The notes below the pieces were generated by a model. It was not told where the DNA came from and ran no database searches. It saw only the letters and a list, made by a program, of their open reading frames with translations. A program made the translations under genes and the position numbers. Shown here in pieces: positions 46,558 to 58,616 of a stretch of DNA of 64,000 bases; the first letter of the stretch is position 1; every line of letters starts with the position of its first letter. The DNA is taken from contig BDDC01000073.1 in the NCBI GenBank assembly GCA_001662425.1, forward strand, positions 1-64,000. The letters are read 5' to 3'. Origin of the DNA: Chlamydomonas sphaeroides. Lineage: Eukaryota > Chlorophyta > Chlorophyceae > Chlamydomonadales > Chlamydomonadaceae.

Positions 46558-48104
46558 GGCGGCGGCTGCCGATCCGACACCCGACGGACGGGCGTGTGTG
46601 CAACCGCGGCGACAATGTGCAAGGGCGCCAGGTTGCTGGCGGTGCCTTGTACTCTCGCGCGCCGCCGGCTGTCTGCTGGCGATGCCAGCTGTTCAGAGCG
46701 CAGACCTCAGCTGTAAGAGGGCGCGCCAACGACACGCCGACGGGCAGCGCCACCAAGACGCAGCTGCGTAGCGCTTTGCACAGGCGCGCCATGGCCTGGG
46801 GGGCGGCAGCGCAACACGCGGCTGCCGGCCGCCAGCCCAAGAGCACCACCTCAGCACCGAGTCGCATCGCGCAGCACCACGTACCCGAGGGCCGCTGCCC
46901 TGCTCTACCCTGCCTGCCACATGTGCGGCTGGCCAGTGGCCCACCGCCAGCTGCTGGCAGCCCTACTTGATGGAAGAATGCTCGCATCGCGCCGCACAAG
47001 GTTTATGAGCGCCAACCGCCGGCTGATGCACGCCTCTCCTCGCCGCAGCCCCGCCACATGGAATGCCGGCCCCTTGCCCGCCGTGCCGTGCGCTCCACAA
47101 GCCGCGCCGGTCAGCTGCCGCACCCGGGAACAGCAAACAGCGGCGCAGTCGTAGGAGCGTAGAAGCCACCAAAGCCCATGCCACGGCCCGCAGCCCCGAC
47201 TCATGCTCCCGTGGCGCAGGCCCTCACGCGGGACCACGCACAGCCTGCGTGCGCTCTGTGCCGTGCCCCGCTCCGACGTCGATGCAAACATGCCCGAGAG
47301 ACCGGCCGCGGTCTACTGACGGCAGCGGCCGCTTGTTAGGGTCAAGGTTGGAGACAGTACGGGGAGGGCGCCGGCCGGCGTCCATGGCGCGCACGCACAC
47401 GCACGCCGCGGCGCCACGGCCGCCAATAGCCGGCAAACAAACAAAACAACACCCACAGCAGAACAGCATGAATGCACCCCGAGAGGGCCAACCGGAAAAT
47501 CTGCAGGCCGGCCGCCGCACGCGCGGCACGTGCGCGCAGCGCGCGGGCCCCGGTCCGACGCGCAAACACACGTGAATAGCAAGCAGCCTCGAGCATGGGC
47601 GTTGGCTAGGGCAGCGGCGTCTTGGGCCTGCCACGCATGCACTCTTGGACCACCCCTCGCTCGTCACCGTCACCGTCCCTGGCGCCCACCGGCGCCGCCA
47701 GCACCGTCGGCGCCGCCCAGCTGACAAGCCACAACCTCGGCGAGGCCCCAATGCGGGGGCCGCCACCAACCTGGCAGCGCACGGCGCACCCCTGTCCGTC
47801 CATGACCCCGCCCCGCCCGGCCCCAAGAAGTCTTGCTATGTACCGGTTCGCGCCATGGGGGCGCCCGTCAGAGGCAGCTGCAAGCGCCGCGCGCTGCTGA
47901 CGGACGCCAGCAGCTGCGCCGTCGCAGCTCGGCCCGGCCACACACCCTCGCACACCACCCAGAGAGGGGCCGCAGCGACAGGGGGCGTGACCACGTCCCG
48001 CGTAAAGCATCCCTTAGTAAGCACTTTGCCATTGTCGTCGCACCTGCCGTCTCATGCCGCGGCGCGCCCTAGAGCGGCCCGGCATCACTAACGCGGGTCA
48101 AGGC
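46558..48104. other. Convergent intergenic region
   Basis: 1.5 kb between the PPTase gene (+) and ITPK (-), which end towards each other. GC-rich with several short open frames, none showing a recognisable domain or consistent codon bias. Apart from the TGTAA at 46712 I see no defined element. Confidence 0.45.
46712..46716 (+). terminator. TGTAA polyadenylation signal candidate for the PPTase gene
   Basis: TGTAA lies 154 nt beyond the stop codon ending at 46557. Confidence 0.45.
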
Positions 48105-51100
48105 CTATGCCTCCCCGTCCGCCTCCTCACGCGCGCTCGAACCGCCCTCCTCGCCCTCATCAGCGTCCGCGTCCGCCGCCGCCGCCGGAGCTGGCGCGCC
48201 GCCGGTGGCCTCCTCCGCCTCCTCGCCGGCGGCAGCGGCGCCGAGGCCGCCCTCCGACGAGGCGCGGTCGTCGCCGTCGCCGCCGCCGCTGCCGCTGCCG
48301 TCCGAACCGCTGCGCTCGGCGCCGGCTGCCGAGCCACTGCCGCGGCTGCTGCCGGGCCCGGCCTCGCCCGATGGTGTGAGCCCGGCATCGTCCTCGCCCT
48401 CGCCGTCGCAGGCGGCAGTGAGGAAGTCCACAAAGAGGTGCTCAAAGCCCGGGATCTTGTCCACGCCTGCGCAACGCAGCGCAAGAAGCACGCGTGGAAA
48501 CGCTGGCCAGGTTGCTGATGGATGCTGTCGCTGTTCGTTTGGCAGCGGCCAGGGCAGCAAGCAAGCAATGTTCACACAGCTGCTGACGTACGGCTTGCGT
48601 ACGGCACCACACCCAGCACCCACGCAATATACGCACGCACCCACCTGGGAAGTAATTGATATCCACCACATAGTAGAGCCGCTCGGACGGCGAGGGCTGG
48701 TGCTCGGGGCATATGAGGTCAAAGTTGAAGAGCTGCAGCCCCAGCCGCTGCCGCAGCGCCGCCGCCAGCGCCGCCGTCACCCACTCGGGCGGCGCCGGCG
48801 GCAGCCCCGCCTCCCCACCCTCCGCCGCCGCGCCCGGCTGCTGCTGCTGCTGCTGCTGCTGCGACGGCGGCGGCGGCGAGCGCAGCTGCGCCGCCGCCGC
48901 CGTGCCCGTTTGCGCCGCATCGGCAGCGGCCTCTGCCGCGCCGGCCGGTGCGTCCGCCCAGGCGGTGGCGGCCGCCGCCGCCGCCGCCGCCGCCGCCGGC
49001 TCCGCCGCCGTCGCCGTCGCCGCAGCGCCGGCGGCGCTGGAGGTAGTGTACAGCATGCCTGCTGCGAGGCGGCTCTCAGGCGAGTCGGGGCCGTAGGTGG
49101 CTTTGCACGACACGCGAGGCAGGCTCATGACCCCGGCAGCCACCGCCTCGGGCCCCAGGTAGTGGGGGCCCAGCGAGGGCCGCCGGCACACCACTGTGCG
49201 GCCGCCCAGCACGTACACCTGTACGGCAGGTGTGCACGGCGCATGTTGGGGTGGGAAGCCAAGACGCCAGCAGGCATCGCGCCGGGTCCGGGTCAGGTCC
49301 GGGCGGGGCGGCGCCCCACGCCAGCCCCAGGCACGCCGGCGTCCGCCTCCCCTCCCCTCCACACCCCAACGCACCGACACCCTCCCTCCGCTCTCGCACC
49401 CAGCCAGCCCGGGCCCACCCCGCTGCCAGCACCCACACCAGCCCGCGCCCACCTTGAACAGCACGCCGCCGTGCCGCACGAAGCGCTGCACCACAAACGG
49501 CGGCCGCAGCTCCCGGCCGCAGTCGCCGCCCAGCAGCGCCGCCAGCCCGGCGCCAGTGTCGTGGAGCACCGCCAGCCCGTGGCTGCCCTCGCGCCCGTCC
49601 GTCCACAGCGGCTTGACCAGCAGCGGCGGCCGCAGCTCGGCGGCCCGCAGCGCGGCCTGCGCCTCAGCCAGGGAGGCGCCCTCCGCAATCTCCGCCTGGC
49701 GGAACAGGGACGACGTTTGCGGGGTTTGAAGGGTGACGCCCGCGAGGCGGGCCTTCGGCAGCCACGCGACCTCGGCAAGGGTACGAGCGTACGTAGCAGC
49801 CAGCGGCGGCCCGAGGCCGAGGGAGTTGGACGCGAGGGCCCGTCACCGGCTCCCAGGGCCGCACCTGCGTCGGCGACTGCACACGCGCCGTGAAGTGCGG
49901 CGACGCGACGTTGCGCCCCGGCGGCGCCTGCGGGGCGGGCGGCCGCACGCAGGGGGCGGCAAGGGGACTCACGCGCCGACCCGGCCACGACCAGCGCTAA
50001 GGCTGACCGCCCTGCATCTAGTCCATGGCCAGCTGCGGGGCAGGCTGCGTGCTCAGCGGCCTCCGGCCGGCCGGCCTCCGGGCGGTGGATCGTCGGCCCT
50101 CGGCCCCTGGCGTCGTCCCCCCGGCGTCGTGCCTCCGGCGGCGTCCCCCCGGCGCGCGCCCTGCTGCGCTGTGCCGCTCTTGCCTGCAGCGCGAGTCCCT
50201 GCGGCGGCTGCCTGAGGGCCTGCAGCATGGTGGCTCTGTTGTGGATGACCTTGATGCCGGCCAGGCCGTCGATGACCTTGACCTCGGGCCGGGCCGACAC
50301 GTACTCCTCCAGGTTGCGTTCCCAGTCTGGGGGAGGGAGGCGGGTGCCAAGGTGCGGGACATGGGGCCAATGAGCTCTGGGAGGAGCCCCGTGCGGGTCG
50401 AGGGGTTGCGAATGCAGAATGCGGTGCCAAGGGATGAAGGCGCCAAGGGACGGTGGCACGGTGGGGGCAGCGGCGGCGCGGGGGTGGGACGGGGCGGGGT
50501 GGGCTGGCGGCACGCGGACACTGGCCGGCTACGGCGGCTACTCCCTGCGGCGCCCAGTACCCAGCAGCGCATCACCCAGGGAATCTAGGGTCCTGCTGGG
50601 GCTGCCAGCCCTCCCGCCGCCCGTGTTGTGAGGCAAGCTCATGTCCCGATGCCTAGGCGGCGTCAGGCAGGCAGTGCACCAACCTGGCTGCCGCCTGTGC
50701 CCCCGGCCGAGTGGCGAGTGAGCCACCGTGCCGTGTCCGTGACGTGTCCTAACGTCCGCGGACCAGGCAGCAGCTGCGTCGCCGCACCGCTGCTCCGCGA
50801 GGCCACGCAACAGGGCGTGTCCCACGGGACGTCAGGACTCACCCTTATTGGGCGCGAGCTTATGAACGATGGCATCCAATTCCCCGGCTGCCGCGAGAGG
50901 CCGCGTATGGTCGATGAGCACCAGCTCTACGCCACGCTGCAGTGCGATAGTCTTAGTGGCGCCCGTGAGGTACCGGCGGGCCTGGCGAGGTGGAACACCC
51001 ATATGTCATTTCTCCGCAAACCCTGGACACCGCAGGCCCGGGCCTCGCAACCTTCCGGCTGCGGACAACAGCAGCAGCGACTTGCCTTTTTGGGCAGCAG

Positions 51101-51223
51101 AGCACACCCTATACGCAAGGGCCTTTTCTTGGGCCCATGGCCTGCGAGCTTGCTATCTCGGCAAGGCTCCGAGGAGACCAAGCTCGAGCGTGACTCCACA
51201 ACCGCCTCCGCTTCGTGTTGCAT
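48105..51223 (-). CDS. ITPK: Inositol tris/tetrakisphosphate kinase (ITPK, ATP-grasp)
   Basis: Seven exons on the minus strand: 51223-51086, 50981-50843, 50326-50184, 49927-49865, 49695-49453, 49218-48645, 48466-48105. They total 1662 nt, giving 553 residues; plant ITPKs are about 320-490. The enzyme phosphorylates inositol tris- and tetrakisphosphates in the route to phytate, and plant members also make InsP7. Family blocks: RPLRIGCALLPKK, ALQRGVELVLIDHTRPL, then IVHKLAP; VIHNRATMLQAL; LLVKPLWTDGREGSHGLAV; FVVQRFVRHGGVLFKVYVLG; LFNFDLI; YYVVDINYFPGVDKIPGFEH. A roughly 80-residue Ala/Gln insertion (about 302-384) sits inside the ATP-grasp domain, and the C-terminus is a roughly 100-residue acidic Ser/Gly/Ala/Asp/Glu tail. 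Introns 1 (AAG|GCAAGT) and 3 (CAG|GCAAGA) have GC donors; for intron 3 no GT was seen for well over 100 nt beyond the exon. Head-to-head with the DUF1214 gene. Confidence 0.93.
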
Positions 51224-51569
51224 GGTTGCGAGTGGGCTCCAAGCTGCATTCCACAGTTGACGCCAAGCACCCGGCAGCGTAACTTGGCGCTCCCGCCTTT
51301 GCTATGCTACAATATCGTGTAGCCAAGACAATGGTGCATTCCCGAGATAGTGTTTCCGAGGGCTCTGCACAAATAAGCCAAAGAGTTCGCCCTGTATAGT
51401 AGTAACAATGCAGCGTACTGGAAAGGTGGTAAGAATGAAAACATGGGCTATTGCGAGTCTGTGTTGCTCTAGTTGCTCGTACTTGACGCAATCATCAGTC
51501 GTGTTAGTTGCTCCTTATTCGCTGCATCCTCGCCCAACCCATGCGCATCGCAGCACCCGGTGTCAGATC
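51224..51569. promoter_or_regulatory. Divergent promoter region ITPK / DUF1214 gene
   Basis: 346 bp separate the two start codons. The middle part (about 51290-51500) is clearly AT-richer than the surrounding exons. An upstream in-frame ATG at 51408 of the DUF1214 gene falls in this AT-rich part and is taken as 5' UTR. Confidence 0.55.
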
Positions 51570-54500
51570 ATGGCCGGCCTGCTAAAGCGAGCGCTGACTA
51601 GCGCGCTTCGCTGGATTGTCGGTCGCCTCTACCGCGCCATCCTGCTTCTGCGCCTGTTTGTGCTTGTCCTGGAACGCGATGCGGCTCGAGGAGGCGACGA
51701 CGCACACCAGGCCCAACGCCGCGTCGATGACGGTACGCCACGCACAACCCGACTCGGCCTGCCTGCACCCACGGCACCCCACGCTGCCCTTATCCTTCCA
51801 ACATGCACCACTCGCAGCGACCCCGTACCCGCCGCACGCCTCCCAGGAACCGCCTGGATCGATTTCTGCGAGAGCCTGAAGGGCCTGGTGGACTTCGTCG
51901 TCCAGGGCCAGGCGCAGGGCCAGCACGCGGCAACCCCCGGCGGCGGCGCCGGCCACGAGCCCGACGCCGTGCTGGCGCCGCTGCCGCCCGGCCCTGCCGC
52001 CGTGGACGACCTGGACAGGCGAGAGGGACTCCGCTACCTGACGCGCGTCATGCGAGGTGGTGAGCGGCCATGGGGCGCGGTCATGCGGCGCCACGGCTGT
52101 CGGGCAGGCCCAGGGGCGCCGCCATAGGCACGGGCGCGCTGCCGGAGGGTGTATAGCGGCACTGAGCCTGGTGGCCCCGGCAGCAGCGGCAGCGGTCTGG
52201 GTTTGGGGTGGACCTAGCTCGCGCGCTGGGAGGCTGGGGGTACGGCCCGGCGGCGCTCATGCTATGGATGGAGTAAAGTATAGCGCCTGCGCGCCGGCGT
52301 GGAGCCTGCATGAGGCGCCTGCGGTGGGCGGGGCTTGACCCCAGGGCACCGTGTGGATTCTCAGCCTGTGGCACCGGCTAGCAAGTGCGCCTCTGGCTTG
52401 GGGCCCCGGACACTGGGGGTCTCGGACAACGTATGCCTGCCCTCCCGCGACAAGGCCTTTTGGCGATGGCCCAGCGCCCCGCTGCCGGCCCTTGACAAAA
52501 TGCCTCGGGACACGCCTAATCGGCCATGCTGGGGACCGGTAAGGTCTCGTATGTTCCGTATCCTCGCATCCATTGGGAACGCGCACACCTTTAGTTCACG
52601 TAGAACTGGAACGCCTTGCGTGACGTAGGACACATCCCCCTCGGCGCCCCGCCTCGCCCCTCAGGCCTGGAGGCCTTCATGGACTGCTGGGACCCGGCCT
52701 GGCCCGTGCTGCGGCCGCTGCCGTACAACGTCAAACTGGGCGCCGACAACCCGGACAACCTGTACATGTACGGCACAGGTACGGGGGACGCAACGGTACC
52801 GGGCAAAGGCACGGCGTACACCGGTTCCACCGGGGCGTGGCCTGCAGGCCCCGCGGCGCCCCCAGAAGCAGAGCCATCGCCTGCATGCGTTGCCTCAAGA
52901 GGACCGTGCAGCGACGCGCCCCCCCCTGTCCCGCATGTACGGAAAGTGTCCGGCTCGTACTGCTACCGGCTGTACGGCAACCGCGGCTCCGTGACGTACC
53001 TCAGCATCGGCTGCTACAGCGGCAGCCGGCCGGGGCAGGGCTCCTCACGGCCCGAGCACCTCGACAGCTCGCGCCTCGTGACGCAGGTGCGCAGGTTTGC
53101 GAGTCGCCTTCCTTGGAACCCGCCACATACATCACCACAATATGAAAGCTTGACAGTGGCCAGTTTGAATTCCATTGCTCGTGCTAGCGCGGTCAAGCCT
53201 GCGCTCTCGGTGGCTGCGGCTGCGGCCGACGCCCCTGGCCTGCCCCTCGCGCCCTGTGCTGCCCCCACCGCGCCGCAGCCCAACGGCGCCTTTGAGGTGC
53301 GCCCGCGCGCAGCGCAACGTGTGTGCCGGAGAGCTGCCGCACCGCAACGTGCAGCGCACTGTCGCCCTCGCGTGCTCGCAATGCGCACTGCGCGCCGCTG
53401 CATACGGGCCACGGCCGCCGCAACCAGGCAGGCAACCGCCTGCGGGCCGCGGCGCGGCCCCCGCGCCGCCGCGCCGCCCGGCCTGCGCAACGCCTGCCTG
53501 CCCAACCGCTCCGGGCCGCAGATCTTCCTGACGCCCTCGCCGCGGGGGTCCAACTGGATGCGGCTGCCGCCCGACGCCAGCCGCCTGGTAGTGCGGCAGA
53601 CGTTCCTGGACCGCAGCCGGGAGGTGCGCGGGGCGGGGTTTTGGTGGAATGATAATGATTAACAATCACAGGAAATGGGGATACACCTGACTCTCCGACG
53701 TTAAGGGTTAGAGAGGGGGTTGTGCAGGGGCCGGGCAGGGCGGGAGCACTGGTGCAGGGCAGGGCAGCGCGGCAGGCTTGATGCGCGGCAGCTCGCGGAG
53801 CGTGCCTTGGCTGCAGCCTGGTGGCGCGCCGGGGGTGGTGAGGCGGTCTTCATAGGGCAGGGCTGGGGCGGGCATGGGGACTTGGAGGAGGTCGTGGCGG
53901 CATGTGACGCGTGTGGAGGCTGTTCTCGGAGTCGCCCCGATACCCTTCCCCTCCCAAACCTTGCGCCTTGTGTGGCGGCGGTTGCAGGTAGCGGCCGCCG
54001 TGCACATCGAGCGCCTCCCCCTGGCGATGGCCGGCGCCGCGCCCGACGGCGGCAGCGCCGGCGCCGCGGGCGCGACGGGCGCCGCCAGCGCGCCGGCGGT
54101 TGACGCGCGGGGCCGGGAGGTGAAGCCCGCGCTCGCGGCTGGGCAGGTGGGGCGGCGGGGCGGCGGGGCAACGAGGCGGCGAGTGTACTGCGCGCAACAT
54201 ACCATGTGAACCATGTACGCCACGCGCCAGCCCGGAGGCCGCGACCGCAGTACGAGCAGCGACCGCCGCCCCGCCTCCCCTGCGCCCTACTCTGCTCGTC
54301 TGTCGCACACGCCCCTTCCATGCCCTGCCCCCCGCGCCCTCTCCTGCGTACCAGGTGGTATCGGGCCTGGCGGGCGCCGCCGTGTTCATCACCGGCTCCG
54401 TGCACCAGTTCCAGGCCTGGTCGCGCGAGTTCGCCGCCAGGCCCAACAGCCTGTTCACGCTGGATAATGACGTGGGCGCGGGCCGGGGCGGCTGCCCGAC

Positions 54501-56480
54501 ACAGCCCGGCACCTGCCGGCTCCCGACCAGCAGAAGCCCGCCGCCTGCTCGGAACCATCCGTACCTCGTCGCACCGCCTGTCGCACCGGCGAGGCCCCTC
54601 GTCCCCCCTTGGACCCGGCGGCCGCAGGTCTACATGAGCGCCTGGGCCGACCCCGCCATCCACTTCTTCCATGGCTACTGGTGCGGCCCCAGCACTTTGA
54701 TACGAGAGCCAAAAGACCGATGAGCTCTTTCGAGATTTTGTCGAGCGCTGCCGACGGCACGCAGCAAGGAGCTGGCTGCGCATGGGGTCTGTGCCGCCGC
54801 TTTGGCCGCTGCCCCGGCCGCGCCCGTAGCAGCCCGCACACCGCCATCTTTCCCCCACTCAGCCCGCACACCGCCGTCTTTCCCTCACTCGGTCCGCCTG
54901 CCCTGCCCTCAGGCGCATCGGTCCCAACGAGGCCCTGGTCATCCAGGTAAAGTACGACGACGGAGGCCGCACCGGGCGGCGGGGGCCTGCGGAGCGCCCG
55001 CAGAGCCGCCACGCAGGTCGCAAGCGCTGACGAGCCGGCTGCCGGTTTGCGGCATTGGGGTTGCGCAGAATTGAGGAAAAGGGCCCAGGGCTGCCGGAAC
55101 TCGGCGGTTGCGATGCAGGCACACTGCCAGCTGATTGGTCATGATAGCTGCTGTCCCGCCTGCCCGCCTGACGCCCAGCTGCTACGGTGCCTGCTCCGTG
55201 CTGGTGGCGCCCCCGGCCTCCACACTGCCCCCGTCTGCGCTCCCAGCACCGGCACTTGCCGCCGCACTCGCGCCCCCTCCCTCCGTGTTGCTCACTCAGG
55301 CCACACCGCCCGACTGCGTGTACTGGAACTTCCAGCTCGACAACTGGGTGAGCGCGACCCGTCCGCCGCAGCAGCCCTGGACACGTGTGGTGTCACGTGC
55401 AGGGGCTGGGGGCTGGGTCGTATGCGTCGGACCAGGACGCCAGGATGCGTGCGCGGCACGTGCGTGCGCGGTCCACACACTCCTGTACCCTGCAGCAGTG
55501 GGTTGAGGCAGGGCCCGCATCGCGGTGGGCCCGTGTGCCCCGCGCCCCGCGTGCGCCACTCAGGGGCGCTGTGCGGCCCTGCTCCCCTCCCCATCGCCCC
55601 TCCGTTGCGCGCCAGTGGATGGAGAGCCTCGACTACGTAGCACACCCCGCTACCACCGTCAACAAGGCCACCGCCAAGTACATGCCCGACGGCTCCATCT
55701 GCCTGGCGAGTGGCTGCATGGGGGTTGCGCGCCTGCAGTGCATGCGAAGCCGCCGCCCGCGCCACCGACTTGCTTCGCGCGGCCAGCTCCGCACAGCGGC
55801 AGCGGCAACAGGGGGAACCAGTCAACCCCGCCTTGCGCCATGGCCGGCCCTACTCGCGCCTGTGGCTGTGGCTATGGCTGTGCCTGGTGGCGATGTGCAC
55901 TCGGCGGCACCGCTGCCAAGGTCAAAGCGACCACGCCTCCATCGTGTGCTGGGCCCGCCGGCCCACGGGCCCAGAGGGCTGCCTCAGCTCGGCTGTGACG
56001 CAGGCAAGCTCGACATCGGTAGTTCGTAAGAAGCTCTCTCCGCGCGTTGGGCGTCGGCCCCGCCCGGCCGTGTGTGCAGGTGGTGGCGCGGGACGACCCC
56101 ACGGCGCCCGGCGCCGAGGGCGACCTGGCGGGCCGGCTGCCGGGCCAGCTGCTGGGCGGCGTGACGTGGGTGGACACGGCACACCACGGCCACGGAACCA
56201 TGGGTCTGCGCTGGTGCGTGTTGGGGGCGGGCTGGGGTGGCGTGGGACGGGCCGCCAGGCCGCCAGGCGCGTGAATGCGGGACAGGCAGGGATGCGGCAG
56301 CGTGTGTGTGCGTGTGTTGTCAGGGTGGGGGGTAGCGATGTGAGCCATATGCCCACTCGTGTCCCTTGCGTCCCTCTGTGTGCCAGGGTCCTCGCCAAGG
56401 AGCATCCCGTGCCGCAGTGCCGGGTGGTGACGCTGGGGGCGCCGCTGGCGGAGGCGGTGGCGCAGGGGTTGCTTAAGTAA
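51570..56480 (+). CDS. DUF1214-family protein
   Basis: Fourteen exons: 51570-51732, 51847-52059, 52665-52778, 52947-53086, 53279-53296, 53522-53623, 53988-54146, 54355-54471, 54628-54680, 54913-54946, 55300-55347, 55616-55705, 56080-56213, 56387-56480. They total 1479 nt, giving 492 residues. The order of motifs matches DUF1214 proteins: LRYLTRVMRGGLEAFMDC, YCYRLYGNRGSVTYLS, NGAFEIFLTPSPRGSNWMRL, LVVRQTFLDRSRE, RIGPNEALVIQATPPDCVYW then NFQLDNWWMESLDY, VVARDDP, TWVDTAHHGHGTMGLRW. The biochemical function of the family is not established; members are frequent in bacteria and scattered in algae and fungi. The N-terminus (LTSALRWIVGRLYRAILLLRLFVLVL) could be a membrane anchor or targeting helix. 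Exon 5 is an 18-nt microexon (PNGAFE). Intron 12 has a GC donor (CTG|GCGAGT). Start 51570 is chosen over 51408 because coding bias begins there. Confidence 0.82.
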
Positions 56481-56834
56481 GCAGCGGCGCGTGCGGGGGT
56501 TGTCAGGCGGCGGCGAGGGTCGGAGGTGCGGCGCCGGCGTGGGTACGGGTGGGGCCGCTGGCGGAGGCGGTGGCGCAGTCTTCAGCGGAGGTGTGTGTCA
56601 GGTGACTACCAGCTTGGGCGATGTGAGTAGCGGCGTGCGCCAGGGTTAGGCGGGGCCAGGAGGCGGGCAGCGGGCGGGCAAGCCCAGGCTGGAGGCTCCT
56701 CCTGAGCCCGGGCACGCGAGAGCGGCGCGGCAAAGGAAGTCGCGCCCACGGGCTCGGGCTTTGAGTAGTGGGGCACCAATCCAAGGTGTAGTTACTTTGA
56801 TCCCATGCGTTTGTTCTATCGCGTCCTGGTCGGT

Positions 56835-57280
56835 CAAAAATTGGTCGGTGCCGCTGATACAACGCAGCCGGCAGAGCGCAATCTCGCATCGATATAGCCT
56901 TTTACACAGCCACGATGTCGCGATAGCTTGCCTCCACCAAAGGCGACCAGCGACAGCTGGCGCGAGTCGCTTCCAGCGACCCCAGTGGTTGCCCAGTGCC
57001 AGTTATCGCATTCCATACACGTTCTCGGCATTAAATTGTACAGCTGTAGCGTAATGCGCGAGCCGTGAAGACCACACACAACTCAGGCCGACCGCAATAG
57101 ATACGGGTCGCCGTCGAGCTTGATTGGACAACCGCTTTGCTGCACGGATCTTCAAGCACCGCGTGTGGCAAGCGACTTTTGACGTGTTGCGTGGGAACAC
57201 GGAAAAAGCGACTGGGACGAGAGATTTGGTGCTTGTACGGCACGCTTTCCGCCTCTTAGGCTCGAACGCTGCCTGCCTGC
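56835..57280 (+). repeat. Interspersed repeat, copy A
   Basis: This element aligns with copy B at about 58617-59110 in the same orientation. Shared blocks include CAACGCAGC, TGTCGCGAT, CCACCAAAGGCGA, GCGAGTCGCTTC, GCATTCCAT, CACCGCGTGTGGCAAGCGAC, AAGCGACTGGGACGAG and GCTTGTACGGCACGC. There is no coding potential, no clear terminal inverted repeats and no obvious tRNA-like promoter boxes, so it is unclassified. Confidence 0.75.
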
Positions 57281-58616
57281 GTCTATGGCTTCGGGGCCGA
57301 GCAGCCCTCAGCCCTTTCGCGAAGAATTCAACTCTGCGACGACTGCGAGCGTTCCAAGTCTTGCAGCTGGGTTCAAGCAGGTAGGAACATGGCACAGGAT
57401 GTGACCTGATGTGAGGATAGAGTGGCCTGCGCCACATACGCATCGTGACACAGCGTGAGCAGCGCGAGCGCACAGCGCCGATCGACAGCGGGAGGGCCAG
57501 TGGAGAACAGGATGTGCGGCTTTCAATGAACGAAGAACCAGCGTGGACCAAAATGTCAGAGTGGGGTAGCCGGGGGGCTTGGGCGGCGGGGGCACGCTGG
57601 GGTCAGGCAGCTGGCAAGCTGCCCAGGTGAGACCATGGCTGTCAGCCAAGCAAGGGCAAGGCGCTCTTGAGCGATGCCAGGGCCGCGTCGGGGCGGCCGG
57701 GGTTGAGGACCCGGCAGAAAGCGGGGGAAAGCGTCGGTAATTGGGTGTGTGAGGGGTGCGCAGGGCGGGGACATCGGTGTGAGCCGAGGCCGGCGGTGCG
57801 CGCTTTCATACGCACCATCAGCGCTGGCTCATCACGTCTACGCTACCATCAAATGTGGCGCTACGGCTGGCGTCGTGGTGCACAAGACGACGATACATGG
57901 GTAACACATTACTCAAGGGGCCGGTGGTCTTGGCACTCTGGTGCCGGATACCGTGCTGCCTTCGTTCGCGTTTTTCGTTTTTTGGGGGGACGAAGAGGCA
58001 GGTGACAGCGTGAGAGGCGGCATGCGAGGTGGCGGCGGGGCGGCGGGGTAAGGAGGAAGTGGGTCAAGCGGTAGCGCAGTACGCAGTGGGGGAGGCTGAG
58101 GGGCAGGCCTCCCACGTCAAGAACCTGTACCTGCAATCCTGCGAACCCGACATTTCATCCATATGGGGCCGGCATGGTGCGCCGTGAGCGTCCCAGCCCA
58201 GCTGAGTCTGTTCTCTGCTTGCTGCCTTGTCACGAGCCTGCTGTTTCATGCTGTATCATGCCCGTTTCCCAGCGCAGCAGATTTCTACCCAGAGAAGCGT
58301 GCGCAGGCATCCTGGCACGCCTTTCACGAAGCCACTGCTTCATTCTGCTGTGCCGCATGCCAGGTAACGGAAGCGCAGGCTTAGTGATCCGTGGCACGAG
58401 TGGTCGCCAGCGAATGCCAGTTGGGCAAGGCGCAAGCCCCGTGCCAGCCGAAGGCCACAACCTGTCGTTCTGCCGCCGCCGCGTACCCTGTGATTTTTGG
58501 TTGGGGGGAGGAGCCGCGAGAGGTGCAAGTTGCGCCTGGCGGCGGGCACGGGGCGGCTGCGCCAGTTCACCACGACAGCAGAGCTTCGGTTGTGTGACTT
58601 AGGGCGGTCACGGGTT

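Noticed and set aside
48205..49893. 562-codon open frame on the plus strand
   Set aside because: Antisense to the ITPK exons, whose protein matches the family block by block.
51408..51569. Upstream ATG of the DUF1214 gene
   Set aside because: It lies in an AT-rich stretch typical of a 5' UTR. Coding bias begins at ATG 51570.
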